Positions 24,010-36,156 of a stretch of 64,000 nt of DNA are shown here, piece after piece. The position numbers and the translations under genes were made by a program. The stretch's first letter is position 1. Every line of letters starts with the position of its first letter. A model generated the notes under the pieces. The model did no database searches and was not told the origin of the DNA. It saw only the letters and a program-made list of their open reading frames with translations. This stretch comes from Coccinella septempunctata (taxonomy: Eukaryota > Arthropoda > Insecta > Coleoptera > Coccinellidae). The stretch spans positions 25,854,856-25,918,855 of the forward strand of contig NC_058194.1 in assembly GCF_907165205.1 (NCBI RefSeq), given 5' to 3'.

Positions 24010-25202
24010 TATACTCCATTCAAATTTATTTTAGCAGTCGGTTGGCCATGAAATAATTTTCTCAAGTTTTTGTAACTAGAACCGAGTAAGGTTGGCACTC
24101 ATGAAATGTCGTTAATGTCATAACGCCGTTGCCACAACTAATACCAATTTTTATTACGAAAATGCCGAAAGTGATTGAAAAAAGAGACAGGGTTTCAGGA
24201 AGTGCTATTTAGAATTCAGGTCCGCTCATTCCAATAGTTAAACCCTGATATTCTAAAATCCACAATACGTCAGACGGTAGCGAACATATTCAATGTAAGA
24301 GAATTTATATAAGGTTTCATCTGATTCTAAATAACTTATATTTCAGCTGAATATTTCCACAATCAGAAAAATTGTGAATGAAGAGGATTTCCTTCTATTG
24401 GGAGACCCAAAAAAGGGGTGGCATTTGAGTGTTTTATATTTGAGTGAATTAATGCGAAAAGTTTACTACAAGATTTTCGATGAATGTCATTGTAGAATAA
24501 GTTCCCGAAAATTGATTTTTTATTTTTCATTTGACTTGTCCTATACATTGTAAATGTCTTAAAATACCTAATTATTATTATTATATCAATGTATTAAGAT
24601 GAACAGCCACAAATACGCGCCAGTTGTCCTGTTAATTGTTTATTCATGTGAAATTTTTGTTCAAAGGTGAAGTTCATCTTGACTTGAAACCTCCTTTTAT
24701 TTATATTGATGCAAGATGATTTTTGTTGAAGAATTTAACATTCTTTTAATTATCTGTCTATTCCTTCGAGAGATGCCCATTCCCAACCACTGCATCATAT
24801 GCATTTCATCTTCGGGTTAATATTTTTGAAATCTACAACTGATGTAATGTATTCAAACTTTAGCCAAAGAAGATAACGAACATTAACACTCCTCAAGCTA
24901 GTGCATATTGTGATAGTATACTGATCTCTTGTATTTTCCATGCAAACAACTGGATTTTGTATGCCTTCAATCAGATTTTCATGGTTCAATTATGTTCGTC
25001 ACATATTTTCCGAAAAGATTCGACATCGTGATTAAATACGTAATAACAGAAACTTTTACGTAGAACGGGCAACATAGCGTTGATTTAAAACCCAAAAATG
25101 TTTTGACAAGCGTCATAACCCCACATTTTCGTACTATACAGAGTGAAATGTGTCAAATTTCCATGGCCAACCGAGTGCTAAAATAAAAGTGAATGGAATA
25201 TA
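24010..25202 (+). mobile_element. R element, copy 3
   Basis: Both TIRs are present (TATACTCC at the left, GGAATATA at the right), with TA borders. On the plus strand MPKVIEKRDRVSGSAI runs into a stop; the intron-bearing HTH segment follows (GTAAGAG at 24296, acceptor ATTTCAG near 24347), although the codons for EEDDKEF are shortened by a 9-base deletion. On the minus strand a 64-codon frame is open at 24795-24989 (IQNPVVCMENTRDQYTITIC and onward), and it recurs in copy 6. Confidence 0.8.
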
Positions 25203-26662
25203 CATTGGGCACCCAAAAACATAATGATTTTTAACATTATTCTACCAGGAACTCATGAGGGCTGGACGATTTCAGTTGGAACATGGTGAATTATAACGCA
25301 GAAGGAAAAGTTCAGGGAGGAGGCAATGTTTTTTCTAGCAAATCTGAAAAACATCTCATAATTCTTAAACCCTAATCTGGGTTTGCAACAGAAGAAACCT
25401 TTTATGGGCATGCAAATTCCACTAGGTAGGTTCATTTCTTAGCTGTATGTTGTAGCTCTAAATCATGTACCGTATGTTTGTAGATACTTAACTCACACCG
25501 GTACAAAATAGTGTTTTTCTTATTTTCCTTCATTTAACCAGTACTTTATTTTCGAGCAGTGTAGTTGCTGTTGATATTTTTTCAGGGTGTTCATCCCCCT
25601 CCACAAAAAAACTTTCCAATTTCGCCTATCTGCTAATAAGCCTTCTTTCTGGCCACAAAAAGGTGAACGAAGGGGGAGGAAATAGAATAAAAAGTAAAGC
25701 TAACGTTGATTGTTAAAGATTCCTTTCCAAACCGTCTCCACTTATTTCGTTTGGGGAGAAGGAGGGACAAACTAAAACATCCGGGCAGGTCCAGGACAAT
25801 TAAAATCGCATTTATCATTGTGTTTCTGTCCGAAAAAGGAACACCGAGACCGCGAAATTCCCTTTTCTGTTTTTGAAGATAAACGAAAAAATCTGTCCGA
25901 GAATCTGGACGGCTGGTAATTAAAAGAGTGGAAGCATCGGGGGAAAGATGGCGGATGGCTGACTTCTTTGAACTTAACAAATAGAGAAATAATGGGTAGG
26001 AGTGATTTATCGATCGGGATTCTTCCAGGCCAGCTCCTTCGCTTTGACGAGCGGAATGAATGGAATGCTCCAGCAGACTTATTGAAGAAATCGAACAGCA
26101 AGGTACAAGTCCTAGAATTGGAAACTGGAGACTCTTGGTGTAAAGTATGCGAGATATTCGAATCATTTCAGAGAACTGTCGTGTTCTCTCTTCGAAGCTG
26201 ATCTATTAGAATCGATTTGACAGCTAGACTTCGTTCATCCGAAGTTCGTTGGCCTACAACAGTCCAATTGTAGATTTACTAAAGAATATCTTTTGGTGGA
26301 AGGGTATGAAGCAACAAAATGGATCAGACAGCGTGAAATACTGTTATTTTGATTACTTTCAGCAGTTTTCTTAACAATTTAACTGGGATCAGATGACGGT
26401 TCCTGATGTCTAGATCCCTTTACCTGGCAAAAGATGGCGTACTCTATTGTTTATCTCCTGTACGAGCCTTTCCATTCTCCATTTGTAATTAAATGAGCGT
26501 CCAACGAAAAGAATCTTTGTATTTTCTTCTGCAAATGTGTATATGAGATAGCAACTGGTTGGGCATTCCCTCAAAAAGCGGGAATTCAATTAGAGTCAAA
26601 GTCATACAAAAATTTCTAGAAATCCACAAGCTAGTGTCTCAAAAGTCCTTTTTGAACCACTA
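25203..26662. other. Single-copy stretch; long but unconvincing ORF
   Basis: The longest frame (minus, 25633-26166, 177 codons) overlaps another open frame of 109 codons on the same strand and is rich in Ser, Leu and Phe, as chance ORFs in this base composition are. AAGATGGCGG at 25945-25954 matches the YY1/Pho core. No gene is called. Confidence 0.35.
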
Positions 26663-26860
26663 TGTCTGAGTCTGGGAGTGCCACAACGATCAGTTCTTGG
26701 GCCTCTTCTATTTCTGCTTTTCATCAAAGATATCTTCTGAATCTGCTCACTAGTATACGCTTTTCGTTATCTATAAGGTAAGTTTTTGTTGAGTCTGTTC
26801 GCTGATGATGTTTCAGTAGTGGTTTCGCCCCCAACACTCGATGTCTTCAGGTCAAAATGA
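26663..26860 (+). pseudogene. LINE reverse transcriptase remnant (motifs B and C)
   Basis: The plus strand reads LGVPQRSVLGPLLFLLFIKD (from about 26671), and, after a frame change, LSLFADDVSVVV (about 26795-26830). These are the template-gripping and the catalytic FADD motifs of a non-LTR reverse transcriptase. The usual GVPQGS has become GVPQRS, and a stop follows the motif. The surrounding sequence is too decayed to give the rest of the domain. Confidence 0.7.
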
Positions 26861-27339
26861 CCTACTCTTACAAAGTTTTGAGACCTGGTGTGGTGCCATA
26901 ATAATAAGTTATTGACAAATTGTCAATAAAGTGTCAGAAGTTTTTTGAATTTCTTTCTCGTTTTTTCAATTTTCTACTGAATAACCACTGGTGCATCTAT
27001 GGGAGATGGTTCCCCAACATAAGGGTCCTGTAGCGTTCCTCGAACAACTGAAGAACAGAAGAATCATCACTTGGAAGACTGGACCTGGTCGAAAGACCCT
27101 CCCAGTCAAAAGCTAGATTTGGATATTATTAATTTGAGTACTGAAGGCATTTCTAACGACGAGGGTGATCCTCCACCAAGATTAGCAGAATATTTTTTTA
27201 CGCATAGATGATATTCCTCCCAGTTATGTACCTATGATTATTTTTTTTTCTTCATTCGTCATCAAGTCTTCGAATCAATTTTATGATTGTAATTATTGTT
27301 CAATTTTTATTTTCAAATGGGTTGTACCGTTTAATGTAC

Positions 27340-27377
27340 TGAGCAATGCTCATGTTCATAAATAAATAAATAAATAT
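27340..27377 (+). repeat. Possible LINE 3' tail with (AAAT)n repeat
   Basis: CAATGCTCATGTTCATAAA runs into four to five AAAT units. It lies 0.5 kb downstream of the RT remnant on the same strand and resembles the tails of jockey/BS-like LINEs. The link to that remnant is inference. Confidence 0.35.
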
Positions 27378-27740
27378 GTGTTGTGTTTTTCTAGTTTTCT
27401 GCTCTGTTTCTTTTTTTTTAGATATTATTTCGAAATGGAAAGAGGATAAAGAAATTTTATATCAATGGAAAAGAAGCCCTTCACTTTTAAAATCTTATTC
27501 TGTAAACAAATCTGTCATCACTACACTACTCACGGGGAGACAGGGTTTTTATACTGAAGATTTTACCTAAGCTCTTGTATAATACTCCAAATTTTATGGT
27601 ACCCCGTTACACTAACTTTCGGTAAAACTTATACATATGCTGTATTGTTTGATAACCAAAAATGTATTGCTTACATTCAAAAGAATATACATATATAATG
27701 ATCAACATCCATAAAACCGTAGTGTTTACTTTAAACTTGG

Positions 27741-27945
27741 GCATATTGATCATTTATATATTTGGATATTCTAAATATAGTACTAAATTCCTTGGAATTC
27801 ACCTCGACAAAAATGTTAAATGGGATAGATTCTGTATGCAAAACATTGAACAATTGTTTTTATGCTATAACTAGGGGGGGAAATCCACTTGCCTTGGAAT
27901 CACCCATAAATATTTATTACAGTTTATTATATCAAGAGGTTTAAA
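27741..27945 (+). pseudogene. LINE RT thumb-region remnant
   Basis: TKFLGIHLDKNVKWD is read at 27781-27825, followed after a one-base shift by IDSVCKTLNNCFYAI and INIYYSLLYQEV. The block (K)FLG-x-x-LD-x-x-L/V-x-W, then a stretch ending YY-x-L-x-x, is diagnostic for the region after the YADD motif in jockey/CR1-like elements. A small insertion of G residues lies near 27872. It may be part of the same old element as the RT piece at 26663, or of another. Confidence 0.6.
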
Positions 27946-28408
27946 CTCTGTTGTAGCCCTTTCAAGGTTTTCGGCTCATCTTGGTAGTGGTGGTCTACCG
28001 AACCAGTAGTTCGACGCAGACATGTCAACATATCATGGCTAACCTCGATATGGTATCTCCTATGTAAAGGTTTGGCAATCAGTATCTGCATTTTGCTATC
28101 TGCAGAGTGTTCGACGATTTCCATGTAATCCTGTTGCAGGTTCAACAGAGTGGAATTATCAGCATCACAAACTACTCGATGAATAAGCCTTGTTGAGGAA
28201 ATATTCTCCAATTCCTTCAATTTCCTGAGGCATACGGTTGGACAAATCAATAACTTCTCGACCCCCAAGATGTCCTGACAGCTCTGTTTGTCCTATAGAG
28301 CTTTTAAGGTGAAGTTTATGATGTTTCGTCAGCAGGGTTCTTATTTTTCTCTGTAGGTCTCCTAAATCGTTGGTGGTCGAAGAGATGATAACCAATGAGT
28401 AGCCCAGT
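27946..28408 (-). pseudogene. Probable decayed RT segment, target of the hAT insertion
   Basis: On the minus strand two frames overlap: 28165-28395 (LVIISSTTNDLGDLQRKIRT, then HLGGREVIDLSNRMPQEIEG) and 27927-28268 (ADNSTLLNLQQDYMEIVEHS and onward). The first resembles the sequence after the catalytic YADD of LINE reverse transcriptases (ADD-x-VI-x-S-x-T-x-x-DL-x-x-L), but the ADD itself is missing (GYS-LVII), so the call is tentative. The frame changes at about 28200. The hAT MITE sits immediately upstream in the coding sense. Confidence 0.35.
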
Positions 28409-28416
28409 GCTGAGCA
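28409..28416. repeat. 8-bp target-site duplication, left (hAT MITE)
   Basis: GCTGAGCA is repeated exactly at 29087-29094. Confidence 0.9.
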
Positions 28417-29086
28417 TAGGGATGGGCAAACGTGAAAAAAATATCGATATATATTGTATCGATATTTCTCAACAGTATCGATATATATCGTGAAAAAATA
28501 TCGATATTTCGATATATCGATATATTAGAATATTCGGGATGAAACACAGATTTGGACAAGTGTTATCAATATTTTTATTATTTGAATATATGGGTTTAAC
28601 GATATATACCAAATTAGTGGTTACCCATGAGCTTTATTAAAATATTCGGAATGAGGCACAGTTTTGGAAGTGTTATCAATATTTTTACAAAACTAATATC
28701 AATTACTATTTTAAGTGCAAATTGCACGTGCACTCCTTTTCTTTTCGTTTAGAACTACTGTCACAAAGCGTTACAATGATCTACCCATACCGTAGATACA
28801 TTGAATTGAACTCTATGGGAATCCATTGAGTTCAATGGTAGATACGAAGGATTGAACTACGAAGTTAACCCAATACACAACTCATTGTCGTGGTCGTTAT
28901 ACCTACTACACACTGAACACATCAGATCAACGATGTGCGACACATGGAAAAATATCGAAATTTGATACTTCGAAATAAATATCGATAGTCGATAGTATCG
29001 GAATTCGAAATATCGACGATATTTATCGATTATTTTTTTAAAAAATATCGATATTTCGATATATCGATATTTTTCGCCCATCCCTA
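28417..29086. mobile_element. hAT-type MITE rich in TATCGATA
   Basis: This 670-bp element has 11-bp perfect terminal inverted repeats (TAGGGATGGGC / GCCCATCCCTA) and an exact 8-bp target-site duplication, the signature of hAT transposons. It encodes no transposase. Next to each end lie clusters of the self-complementary octamer TATCGATA: five on the left (28442, 28457, 28476, 28499, 28515) and three on the right (28980, 29046, 29062). An internal tandem duplication joins about 28529-28577 with 28641-28687 (ATATTCGG...GTTATCAATATTTTTA). The octamer equals the DREF/BEAF-32 binding site known from flies; whether it is bound here is not shown by the sequence. Confidence 0.9.
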
Positions 29087-29094
29087 GCTGAGCA
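29087..29094. repeat. 8-bp target-site duplication, right (hAT MITE)
   Basis: Exact repeat of 28409-28416. Confidence 0.9.
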
Positions 29095-30637
29095 AGCTTA
29101 GGTGTTTTTGACTATGATCAGATTCTTGCTGTTTAAACCAGTTTTCACTATCCTTCTCAATCTTCGAGTGAATTAGTACGTTATTTCTTTCTTTATCTGG
29201 CTCTGATCGATCCTACTAGCCTGTTTGATCCCTAAATACTCGTAAACATTCCTCATTGTTATTATAAGTCATATTCTCACTCCGTTTTTCAGAGAACACC
29301 CCTACCGTCAGCATAGTCTATATAGGATGTCAAAACTTATCTCCACAAGACCAGAATGGCCCAATTTTTCCCCGCCAAGTTATCGTAGGTTGAAGAAATA
29401 AGCGAGCATACATTTTAGCGCCCCCATAACCTCAAAGTCGCTATCAACAGCGTAAAAAACCCCCGTCGCTAATCCCACCTCCCAGCCGAATCCTTCCGAA
29501 ACGCGTGTTGTGTCGATAAGAAAGCGTCAAATAAATCATAAATAAAACGAAATAAATCTCCGAGCACTTTATAGCGGTGGCTGGGCGAGGGCGATAAGTG
29601 TTTATTGTGCTTTAATGATGTGTCGGCGCGGGGCACTTGCGTTAGTCACACTTCCGGAAACCAGATGAAAGCAAAACGGATGCGGAAGCTGTTCGCTACG
29701 GACAATATATCCATACGATAACTCATTCGCACGCCTTCGGGACCGTTCGTCAAAGGACACACACACACACACACACACTGTTTACCGATTCAGGATTTTT
29801 TCCATTGTCTGCCGTTGATCCTGCGAAAAGACCGGAATTGGTGAAAAAGCGCCGACAGAGATGTTCGGATAGGACGCGTGGCTAACAGGATATTCGCCAA
29901 GTTCTTCTATTCGAGCCGGTTTTATAAAAAAACAGCTTATACCTTGTTATTGAGAACTGGGAAGTGAAAGGGTTGAAACTCCTGGAATTTTTCTTCACCG
30001 AATGGTACAAGGGCATATTATAGCAATTATTACATATTTGATAGCTTCCGGAAACATTTCAAATAGTTTGAGACAATTAAACATACTAGTAAGTAGACCT
30101 AAACAAAAACCGACATTTTACGTACTCATTTCCGAATGAAAAGTCGACTACTTCTGAAAGCAAGTACTTTTCGTCCGCATTTACTTTTCGTCCGCTCTGT
30201 TCCTAGCTTACTTACAGATGCGAGAGTGCGATTAAAACAATATCGAGAGTCAGGATTTGATGAAAAGATAAGTGCCTGTGACAATAACGACATTTCTGTA
30301 CGATATCTGATACATTTCAAATATAAGTAAGTATGCATTATAATCAAGAATGGATAGTGATAGTGATAGCAATATGGATATGAATATCACTCCTCCAGAG
30401 AAATGAAGGAATTGGCAACTACGGCTGAGTTGGATTTATAGCACATAAGTGAGTACTTGATTTCATAAAGATATGTGAGGTCGACGAAAAAAACGATGTA
30501 ATATGCACCTCGGCAAAAAACTGTCTATATTGTCCTGCCTGCAGGCTCGACTGTAATAGTATCTAATAGTAAACACCCTGTGTTTACTATTTACTATTAC
30601 TAATATTACTATTACGGCTCTTTTTCTATTCAAAATA
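29095..30637. other. Single-copy stretch with GC-rich island and (AC)n
   Basis: About 29400-29760 is GC-richer and contains homeodomain-like AT cores (TTTATTG, TTTAATGATG) in GC-rich surroundings, a pattern often seen in developmental enhancers; this is only a hint. No exon is recognised. The ORFs at 30126-30347 lie on both strands of the same segment and carry no motif. Confidence 0.35.
29757..29778. repeat. (AC)11 microsatellite
   Basis: An uninterrupted dinucleotide run of about 22 bases, bounded by AAGG and TGTTTACC. Confidence 0.9.
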
Positions 30638-31421
30638 CGAGGATATATTGATATCTAGTTAGCCTAGACCAGTTCCATGCATAAAACAATATTGCGATAC
30701 CCTAGCAACGAACAATAAATCATTTCGAAAAGTAAACCAGAGTTACGCAATAAATTAAAAGAAAGAAGATGTCCACCGAAATTGTGATAATCGAAAAATT
30801 GGAGTATCGAGCCATCATCAAGTACCTGTATTTAAAAGGGTTAAGAGGTAAGCAGATTTACGAAGATATGCTTAATACCAATGTCCTTCGTATGAGACGG
30901 TGAAAAATTGGACTGCAAGCTTCAAAAGAGTTGAATTTTCCATTGAAGATGATGACCAATCGGGAAAGCCAGTTTCTGTGTCAGTCTCCGAAAATATCAG
31001 GAACCGGACTAAAACGGATATCTGAAGCATTGAATATTTCATACGAAGGCGTTCATCATATAGTTCACTTCAATTTGGACAGAGAAAAATTGCTGCAAAA
31101 TGGATCCCCAAATGTTTGAATGTTGACCAAAAGCATGCAAGGGTAGAAGCATCGCGTTCGATCTGTGTGATCTCATGTTGCCATGCAAAAAATTCATGAT
31201 TTAGGGTTTTAATTACTAGAACACCCCCCATATTCACCAGATTTGGCTCCATCTGACTGTCATCTCTTTGGAGGTCTGGTTTGCAGAGCAAGAAGAAACA
31301 ATTTTTTGAAAGATCTAGAGACGTTGCAATCAAGAGGAGAATATGTTGAGTAATAAAATATTATGACATTGAAATTTTGTTTGGTTCTATAGCAGGCTAA
31401 GAGTTTTTCAATATATCCTCG
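30638..31421 (+). mobile_element. Mariner (irritans-type) copy E, internally deleted
   Basis: At 784 bp, with both TIRs (CGAGGATATATTG at 30638; CAATATATCCTCG ending 31421) and TA flanks, this is a MITE-like deletion derivative. It keeps the 5' leader, the start (MSTEIVIIEK at about 30768), most of the DNA-binding region, and then jumps from GCATCGCGTTCGATCTGTG directly to the segment coding SHVAMQKIHDLGF, losing MDETW and QDNAP. A second deletion removes the region after APSDCHLF (aspartate still present, tyrosine changed). Further small deletions occur near 30880 and 30990. Confidence 0.9.
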
Positions 31422-31514
31422 TATGTACCAAATTCCCCTATGCTTGAAGTTGGTACACGTTTACGTAGCACAAGTATGTTAGACGTTTTTCATTAATGAA
31501 ATAGGCAAGAGCAA

Positions 31515-33748
31515 CCCAACTAGCAAAATAGTCCTATATCTTTTTTCTTATACGACAATTTGGCCTTGTAGTTGTTGTAATATTATCCCACGAATACTTT
31601 TTTGTCATGTAAATATTCTGATAGGGACCGTTTTGTTGTGTTGAACTAAAAAGTTCTATAAATTATCGTGTAAATATGCTCACAACAATATTATAGGACA
31701 TTTATACAATTATTTCGTAGGATGTTGTATAAACGTTTACAGGACAATTTTTATACCACATTTTCATCCATGAGATGTAGTTGTCGATTAATTGTCGTAA
31801 TGATGTATGTTGAAACAGTTATATGTCTCCTATAGGAATGTCCTGTATGTGTATGTTGGGAATCCTTTTCACGACTTATTCTGAATATGAAATATAACTA
31901 TCGTAAAAGGCCTGCATGGTAGGTCAACTAAAGGACCCTTACAAAATCATAATAAAACAAAAGATTCATATTCAACAAAGCTATACAACCAACTTGGATG
32001 TAGAGGTAATATTCGTCAATATAAGTCTGATCTAATGCGTTCTTGGAAAAAAGTAAAACATAGTGGAGCTTTCAGGCGAGTGTTATGAGAAAATACTGCG
32101 TGCAGTAGGAGAAACTCATTTCGAAAGTGAAGCACACAATTTACTCAGGTATAAACACATGGAATTAAGTGAGGTTATATGATTTGTCCCCTAAGAGTTC
32201 TCTTCGCGACTAAATGTGATCAACTTGTCGCAAAGAGGTTATAATAAACTGTCGATGCGACCATGCCGGTTCTATATTGTGTTGCGAATGTTGCATAATA
32301 AAACAAATTTGTTATATTAATGTGGAATGAAGGTAACTAAGTATCATGTAAAAAACAAACAGATAAGTTGTTACAGTAATGTATTCAAAAAATTTTGGTG
32401 AAATATAGGTATACGTAATACTATATTTTTTAAATTATTATGAAATATGTATTATGAAGGTACCATAAGTTCTCAAAATATTGAGCCAATGTCTGCTCAA
32501 TATTCTGATCACAAGATTGGAAGTTGTGAGAACAGATCCTGAGAATTTTTTTCAGTTTTTGGCAATTTCTGGCTACGTTTCAACTATGAACGTGAAATTC
32601 AACGCACATACCTAATTATTGTAGGTACCTATATTCAAAATTATGAATCATGTGAAAGTGCATATTATTGCAATTGAAAAAAATGAGTATATGCCCTCTC
32701 TCACGAACGATCATTAAACTAGATGTGATAGCCTATTGACTCATTTTGGTTTCATGCTGCTTTATTTTGCGAAAGATATTCATTTATTTTCACTACACAT
32801 CTTTTTAATAACTTTATATTTATAACAGAATTATATCCTCGAATACGGGCCTGTTATTCTATGCAGCAATAAATAACAAAGGTTGGATAAGTATTCGATT
32901 GATGTACCTTACAGAATCAATATGTTCTATAAAAGTTCCATTTGTCATAAGAAAATTATATTGAAAAGACGCCATCTTAAAAACTAGAAGGACACGTAGC
33001 ATCAATCGCCATATTGTAAAAAACAAATCAAATGTATGAAAAACTATAATTTTGGGTCTCCTATGTGGATGGAATTATTTTTCTTTATAGCACTGATGAA
33101 AAATTGAGTAATAGGGCACACTGAATGGGGCAAGAACAAAAATCAACAGAAATTTTTTTTTTCGAATGAATTTTTTTTTCTTAATATTATTTATTTCTGA
33201 AGCGCATGAAAATTTAGTATCATATATGCCATCTATTTCACAGTAAAATTAATTTGCCATGTGAAATACCCTCTGAATTTCGCGACATTACATTTTATCA
33301 TCAATGTATTCGCTGTAACAAAGATTCATCACTTGAAAATGGAAATATATTTATCGATGTGGAAGAATGATTAGTTTGTCTACTAGTGGGGCACATTTAT
33401 ACGATCGTATAGTTTTATAAATATTCTCAGAATCACAAAATAGTCTCATACCTGAACGAAATATAATTAGGAATGAAAGGTCGTATAGGAGAACATTAAC
33501 AGTTCTGAAAGTTCTATTAAATGTCGTATTACAGTTCGCTAAATGTTTATTCGTCAATCCTGTAACAGTTCTAAAGTGCTCTACCAAACTAATCAAAATA
33601 ACTAAATTGTCGTATAAATCTTGCCCATTTTGGTTGAATATGTGTTGTATATACGAAATGAAAAAGTTTATAGGACTTTGTCTTGTCGTGTAAAAAAGGA
33701 CTGAGAACGTTTACAGAATTTTTACAAGACATGAAACTGCTAGCTGGG
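31515..33748. mobile_element. Possible non-autonomous TIR element (2.2 kb)
   Basis: CCCAACTAGCA at 31515-31525 is mirrored by TGCTAGCTGGG at 33738-33748 (one mismatch). Just inside each end lies a further inverted pair (GTCCTATATC.TTTTTTC on the left, the complement of GAAAAAGTTTATAGGAC on the right) and several GGACATTTATA/GGACAATTTTTATA-type subterminal motifs. No target-site duplication is visible and no protein motif is found inside, so the call rests on the ends alone. Confidence 0.4.
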
Positions 33749-35210
33749 AACAGTCTGGGTTCTTGGTCACTCTGGAATCAAAGGAAACGAGGAGGCCAAC
33801 ACACTTGCCAGATAGGGAGCACAAACGTCACTCACGCTCGGTTGTTCAATTCAGGTTTAAGCCGAGATTTAAGTTGATCCTGGATTAACGTGACAGATTT
33901 GAACGGAAATGTCAAAATTAATCCAGGATTAACTTTAATCACGAACAACTGGGCTTTACTGGCTCAGAGCCTTGTTTTGGTATAGGAAAATGCACCTATA
34001 AGAAAGTGTTTTTGGAGAAGGAAGACAGCAAAAAATAAAAACTCTGGAGCATTCCAGGAATGTAGATATAATTCCAAAAAGTACCTCCACAATTTTGAAA
34101 CTGCAAGTTACAAGAGGCATTTGGATCTGAGTAATAATAAGTTATTCCACCATCATCCGAAGCTCAGCTCGTGACAGCTTTAGCAGATTTCTGGTGTAGG
34201 TGGATGAAATCATCACGAATTTCTTAGACTGAGTAAGTCCAGGAGTGTTTCTCCAGAGGGTTATTCTCTTGTTCAACTCCCATTGTTGGACTACTGATGG
34301 CTACCTGTGGCCCAAAGTTGAACCGCTGGCGCCGTTGGTTGACTTCAGTAGAAAGTCGTCGCCATGCCAAAACAAAGACACATTTACACCAATATTATCC
34401 ATTTATATTTTCAAAAGGAACTTTGAGAGATACTATATTTTCCGAACCTTTTCAGAAGCTTCTATACAGACTTCGCTACTTCAGCCACCTTCAATCGTAA
34501 CTACAAGAAACAGAAGAGCACCCTGTATTGCAGAGTTTCCTTCGTCGAAACGTCTCATTCATTAATTCCGGGCAATCTGACTCTAAATTACATAGTTTAT
34601 CCACTTTCCACCGAACCCACTGCTTGCCGCAGACCGTACAAATTTTCAATCAACAAGCAACGTCAAAACACCTTATTAGCGAGCAAGACCTCCTTCAGAA
34701 ACTCTAGAGAGAGCATCAAAGAACTCCTAGCCCTTGGCGCGCCCTAACAAGCAACTCGAGAGCGGGGCTGATAGCCTTCCGCAGCCGCTCTAATTTCGAG
34801 ACCTCTTCAAGGAAAATTCTCCGAAATTACCGCCAAAGTAATAATATTTTCATTTTAAAACCGGAGAACTCTTGAGTAGCTGGCTGCTTAGGCCTGGGGG
34901 ACGATAAATTGGACGGATTTCCATTTGCAACTCCACGTCCTCGAACACGATCTCGGATGCTGCGCGTTCTCGTTCAGTAGGCTAATAATGGTGAATTGGA
35001 AACGCGCGGTTGTCCAATTTTCTTAGAAGGACTCCGTTCCGTGATTTGGTGATGGATAGTTGGGCCCCTCTGGAACAGTGAGGCTTCAGGAATCTGACAC
35101 AACCAAACAACGTTAATAGGAACTGCGGGTCAATAACATATTGATGTTTTTCGATGATGATGAATATTTTACGTTTCATTATCTTTTATTATCTTTTGGT
35201 TCATCATGAA
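33749..35210. other. Single-copy stretch, GC-rich island near 34.6-34.96 kb
   Basis: No gene is recognised. The ORFs at 34245-34565 and 34297-34500 overlap each other in two frames and have no motif. About 34600-34960 has higher GC and could be conserved non-coding DNA. Confidence 0.35.
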
Positions 35211-36156
35211 TAGTTGGGGAGCTGAAGATGCTAAATCGTTATTTACTCGAGCGTCGTGGAGACCTAGTTGATTTTGAAGATTGGATGATAGAAAGAAAAA
35301 AAGGTTCTATGATGTATGCACTTTCAACGGTGGGGAAAGGGTCTGCAGGGTCTCAAAGATGTAAAAAAAATCGTCAGGTGTACATTCTCGAGCATGTCAG
35401 ATTAAGATACTGTATATGCCCTACGTGTTTTTGATAATGAATTCATGCTTATCTGAAAATGGTAAAAAAAAATTTCCATCGTGTCAGATTTTTGGAGGAT
35501 ATGTTAATTGAACCCAATGGAAACTACCTTTTCAAGGGACTGACAATTTGGACGTGACGGAAGGTCACAGCAGACCTTGTAAAAAAAAATCGTTACTTGT
35601 ACATACTCGAGCGTGTCAGATTTTTATACAGATGGTTAATCTCGGTGTTGAAGACGTGTTGAACCATTATTCTGACACTAATCAGGGGGGGTTTTCTTAA
35701 TCTGACACTTTGAAGATGATAAAAATACCTTTTTTCGAATATTCCCCTGTCTGTACCTCTAATCGTTTTTGTATTCATTATGAAAGTTGTAGATAATAAA
35801 ATTCTACACAACTTTTGTCTGAAGCAATTTCTCATACTCCCAACCGTTCTCGAGTCAGAGGTCGATTGAGGCGAGGAGCTTAGCCACACATGCGAAAGGG
35901 CAAGGTCAATGCAGAATCCCAGTCTAATCTACATTTATCCTATTGTCAAAATAACAAGGTATTTCTATGATGACAATTTCGAAATTAGTCAAATTTCAGT
36001 GTTAGTTGTCTTTGACTGAACCTTAGAATGTACTAGTGAATTTTCGCTTCAGCATGTATCTCTGAACAACTCGCATTGATCGCCATATATCTCAAAAACG
36101 TTTGAACGTAGAAAAAATTGCTTAGGACAAAATTTGCTTTACAACTTTTATAATAA

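Noticed and set aside
25633..26166. 177-codon minus-strand ORF, the longest outside transposons
   Set aside because: A second open frame overlaps it on the same strand, composition is Ser/Leu/Phe-rich as expected by chance, and there is no domain, start context or neighbour support.
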